Below are positions 5,741-6,782 of a stretch of DNA of 6,782 bases, piece by piece (position 1 is the first letter of the stretch; each line of letters begins with the position of its first letter). The DNA lies in the NCBI GenBank assembly GCA_025928125.1, contig JAICKD010000175.1:1-6782 (forward strand). The letters are read 5' to 3'. The notes below the pieces were generated by a model that was not told the DNA's origin, searched no databases, and saw nothing but the letters and a program-made list of their open reading frames with translations. Both the position numbers and the translations under genes were made by a program. This DNA comes from Ktedonobacterales bacterium (lineage in GTDB: Bacteria > Chloroflexota > Ktedonobacteria > Ktedonobacterales > JADMIN01).

Positions 5741-6782
5741 ATGCAACGGCGCGAGCTTGTTGAGGGTTGGTCTTTCAAACAGCGCGATCTCGCAAAAACG
5801 CTGGAAGAGGATTCTGCGGCGGAGGAGGGTTGGCTCCCCGCGTCTGTTCCCGGCGTCGTGCAAGGCGACTTGCTGGCGCTGGGCATCATCCCCGACCCTT
5901 TTCAATCGTTGAACGAGGTGGCAGTGCAATGGGTTGGTGAGTCTGATTGGTTATACCGCTGCCGGTTCTCGTGGTCGCCGGACGATAGGGCGCACGGCGA
6001 GACGACGTTGTGCATTGGTGGGCTAGATACCTGCGCGACTGTTTGGCTCAATGAGCGCCAGATTCTCGTCAGTGACAACATGTTCCTTGCCCATCGTGTT
6101 CCCGTCCAGGCACTTTTGCTGCCAGGCGATAATGAGTTGCTCATCGTGTTCGAGTCGCCGCTACGCATCGGCCAAGCGCGCGAGGCTGAAATGGGCAAGA
6201 TGGCCGTCTGGAACGGCGATTCCAGCCGTGTCTACGTCCGCAAGGCCCAATATCATTATGGATGGGATTGGGGTCCATCCATCCTCACAGCTGGACCTTG
6301 GCAGCCTATCTGGCTGGAAAACGCCGCGACGCGCATTGCCGATATGCACTGCCCCATAGAGATCGATGAAGATCTTCAGTATGCGCGGTTTGCTGCGCGA
6401 GTTACCGTCGAGCATCCTGAACCTACATCCCTGGCTGAGTTGCACGTAGCTCTCTACAATCCGGCAGACGAGCTTGTCGCCGAACGCACCTTCTCGCGAT
6501 TAGAAGAGACGCTGGAGCATACGTTCGATGTTGAGCGACCGGAATTGTGGTGGCCATATGACTACGGCGCGCAGGAGCGTTATCGGCTCGTCTCCACATT
6601 GCGCGAGGGAGACGTCATCATGGAAGTGAAGGAGCAGCGACTCGGCGTTCGGCGTGTCCAGCTCGTGCAGGATGCTATCGTGGGTGAGGCGGGTAAGAGT
6701 TTTCGCTTCGAGGTGAACAATGTGCCGGTGTTTTGCGGCGGGGCCAACTGGATTCCGGCGGATATGCTGCTGCCACGGGTGA
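5741..6782 (+). CDS. Beta-mannosidase, glycoside hydrolase family 2 (3' end outside window)
   Basis: Beta-mannosidase releases terminal beta-D-mannose from mannan- or N-glycan-derived oligosaccharides. The visible 347 codons are the N-terminal part of a family usually above 800 residues. Residues 1-195 form the sugar-binding jelly-roll domain, with VPGVVQGDLLALGIIPDPF (36-54), WVGESDWLYRCRF (64-76), GLDTCATVWLNERQ (94-107) and RKAQYHYGWDWGP (167-179). The last of these is the hallmark separating beta-mannosidases from other GH2 enzymes. An immunoglobulin-like sandwich follows (about 200-305, with ELWWPYDYGAQERY), then entry to the catalytic barrel at GANWIPADM (334-342). The catalytic glutamates lie beyond the window. 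ATG 5741 is fixed by an in-frame TGA at 5699-5701 with no alternative start between, and SD GAGGA (5732-5736) lies 4 nt before it. No signal peptide is seen, so it is probably cytoplasmic and acts on imported oligosaccharides. It is divergent from the BNR gene. Confidence 0.9.
   Translation, partial: MQRRELVEGWSFKQRDLAKTLEEDSAAEEGWLPASVPGVVQGDLLALGIIPDPFQSLNEVAVQWVGESDWLYRCRFSWSPDDRAHGETTLCIGGLDTCATVWLNERQILVSDNMFLAHRVPVQALLLPGDNELLIVFESPLRIGQAREAEMGKMAVWNGDSSRVYVRKAQYHYGWDWGPSILTAGPWQPIWLENAATRIADMHCPIEIDEDLQYARFAARVTVEHPEPTSLAELHVALYNPADELVAERTFSRLEETLEHTFDVERPELWWPYDYGAQERYRLVSTLREGDVIMEVKEQRLGVRRVQLVQDAIVGEAGKSFRFEVNNVPVFCGGANWIPADMLLPRV

Overview
The window looks like ordinary bacterial chromosome of moderately high GC content, with densely packed genes, strong Shine-Dalgarno sites, sigma70-like promoters and a tRNA whose CCA end is encoded in the DNA. 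The lineage cannot be fixed from sequence alone. The gene mix (SelB, a long BNR-repeat protein without a signal peptide, a GH2 beta-mannosidase) would suit a Chloroflexota-like heterotroph, but this is only a weak inference. No mobile element, CRISPR array, phage gene or defence system is visible.

Layout. Positions 1-667 (+) hold the C-terminal end of SelB, the selenocysteine-specific elongation factor; the rest lies upstream of the window. A consensus promoter follows (681-710), then a short leader hairpin and tRNA-Asp(GTC) at 747-823. The stretch 824-1101 has no convincing protein gene. It does have an extended -10 element inside an inverted repeat (897-917), several hairpins, and a clear plus-strand intrinsic terminator (1068-1103), so it probably encodes a small RNA of about 190 nt or a long tRNA trailer. 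On the minus strand, 1102-2082 encodes a ribokinase-family (PfkB) sugar kinase. Upstream of it, 2211-5393 (-) encodes a 1060-residue protein with eleven Asp-box (BNR) motifs. The 128-bp gap between these two minus-strand genes contains a perfect 15-bp inverted repeat. In the kinase mRNA its loop would carry a ribosome-binding site, and its 3' arm would be covered by a six-codon reading frame. A 347-bp divergent intergenic region (5394-5740) separates the BNR gene from a plus-strand GH2 beta-mannosidase that begins at 5741 and runs off the window end.

How the genes may work together. The BNR protein, the ribokinase-like kinase and the beta-mannosidase form a loose carbohydrate-use neighbourhood: glycoside cleavage, possible glycan binding, and phosphorylation of a released sugar. 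They are not one operon, because the mannosidase is divergent. The selB / tRNA-Asp part is translation-related and separate. The most interesting undescribed elements are the possible small RNA at 912-1103 and the hairpin with a mini-ORF ahead of the kinase gene. Both are inferences from sequence geometry and have no recognised family.
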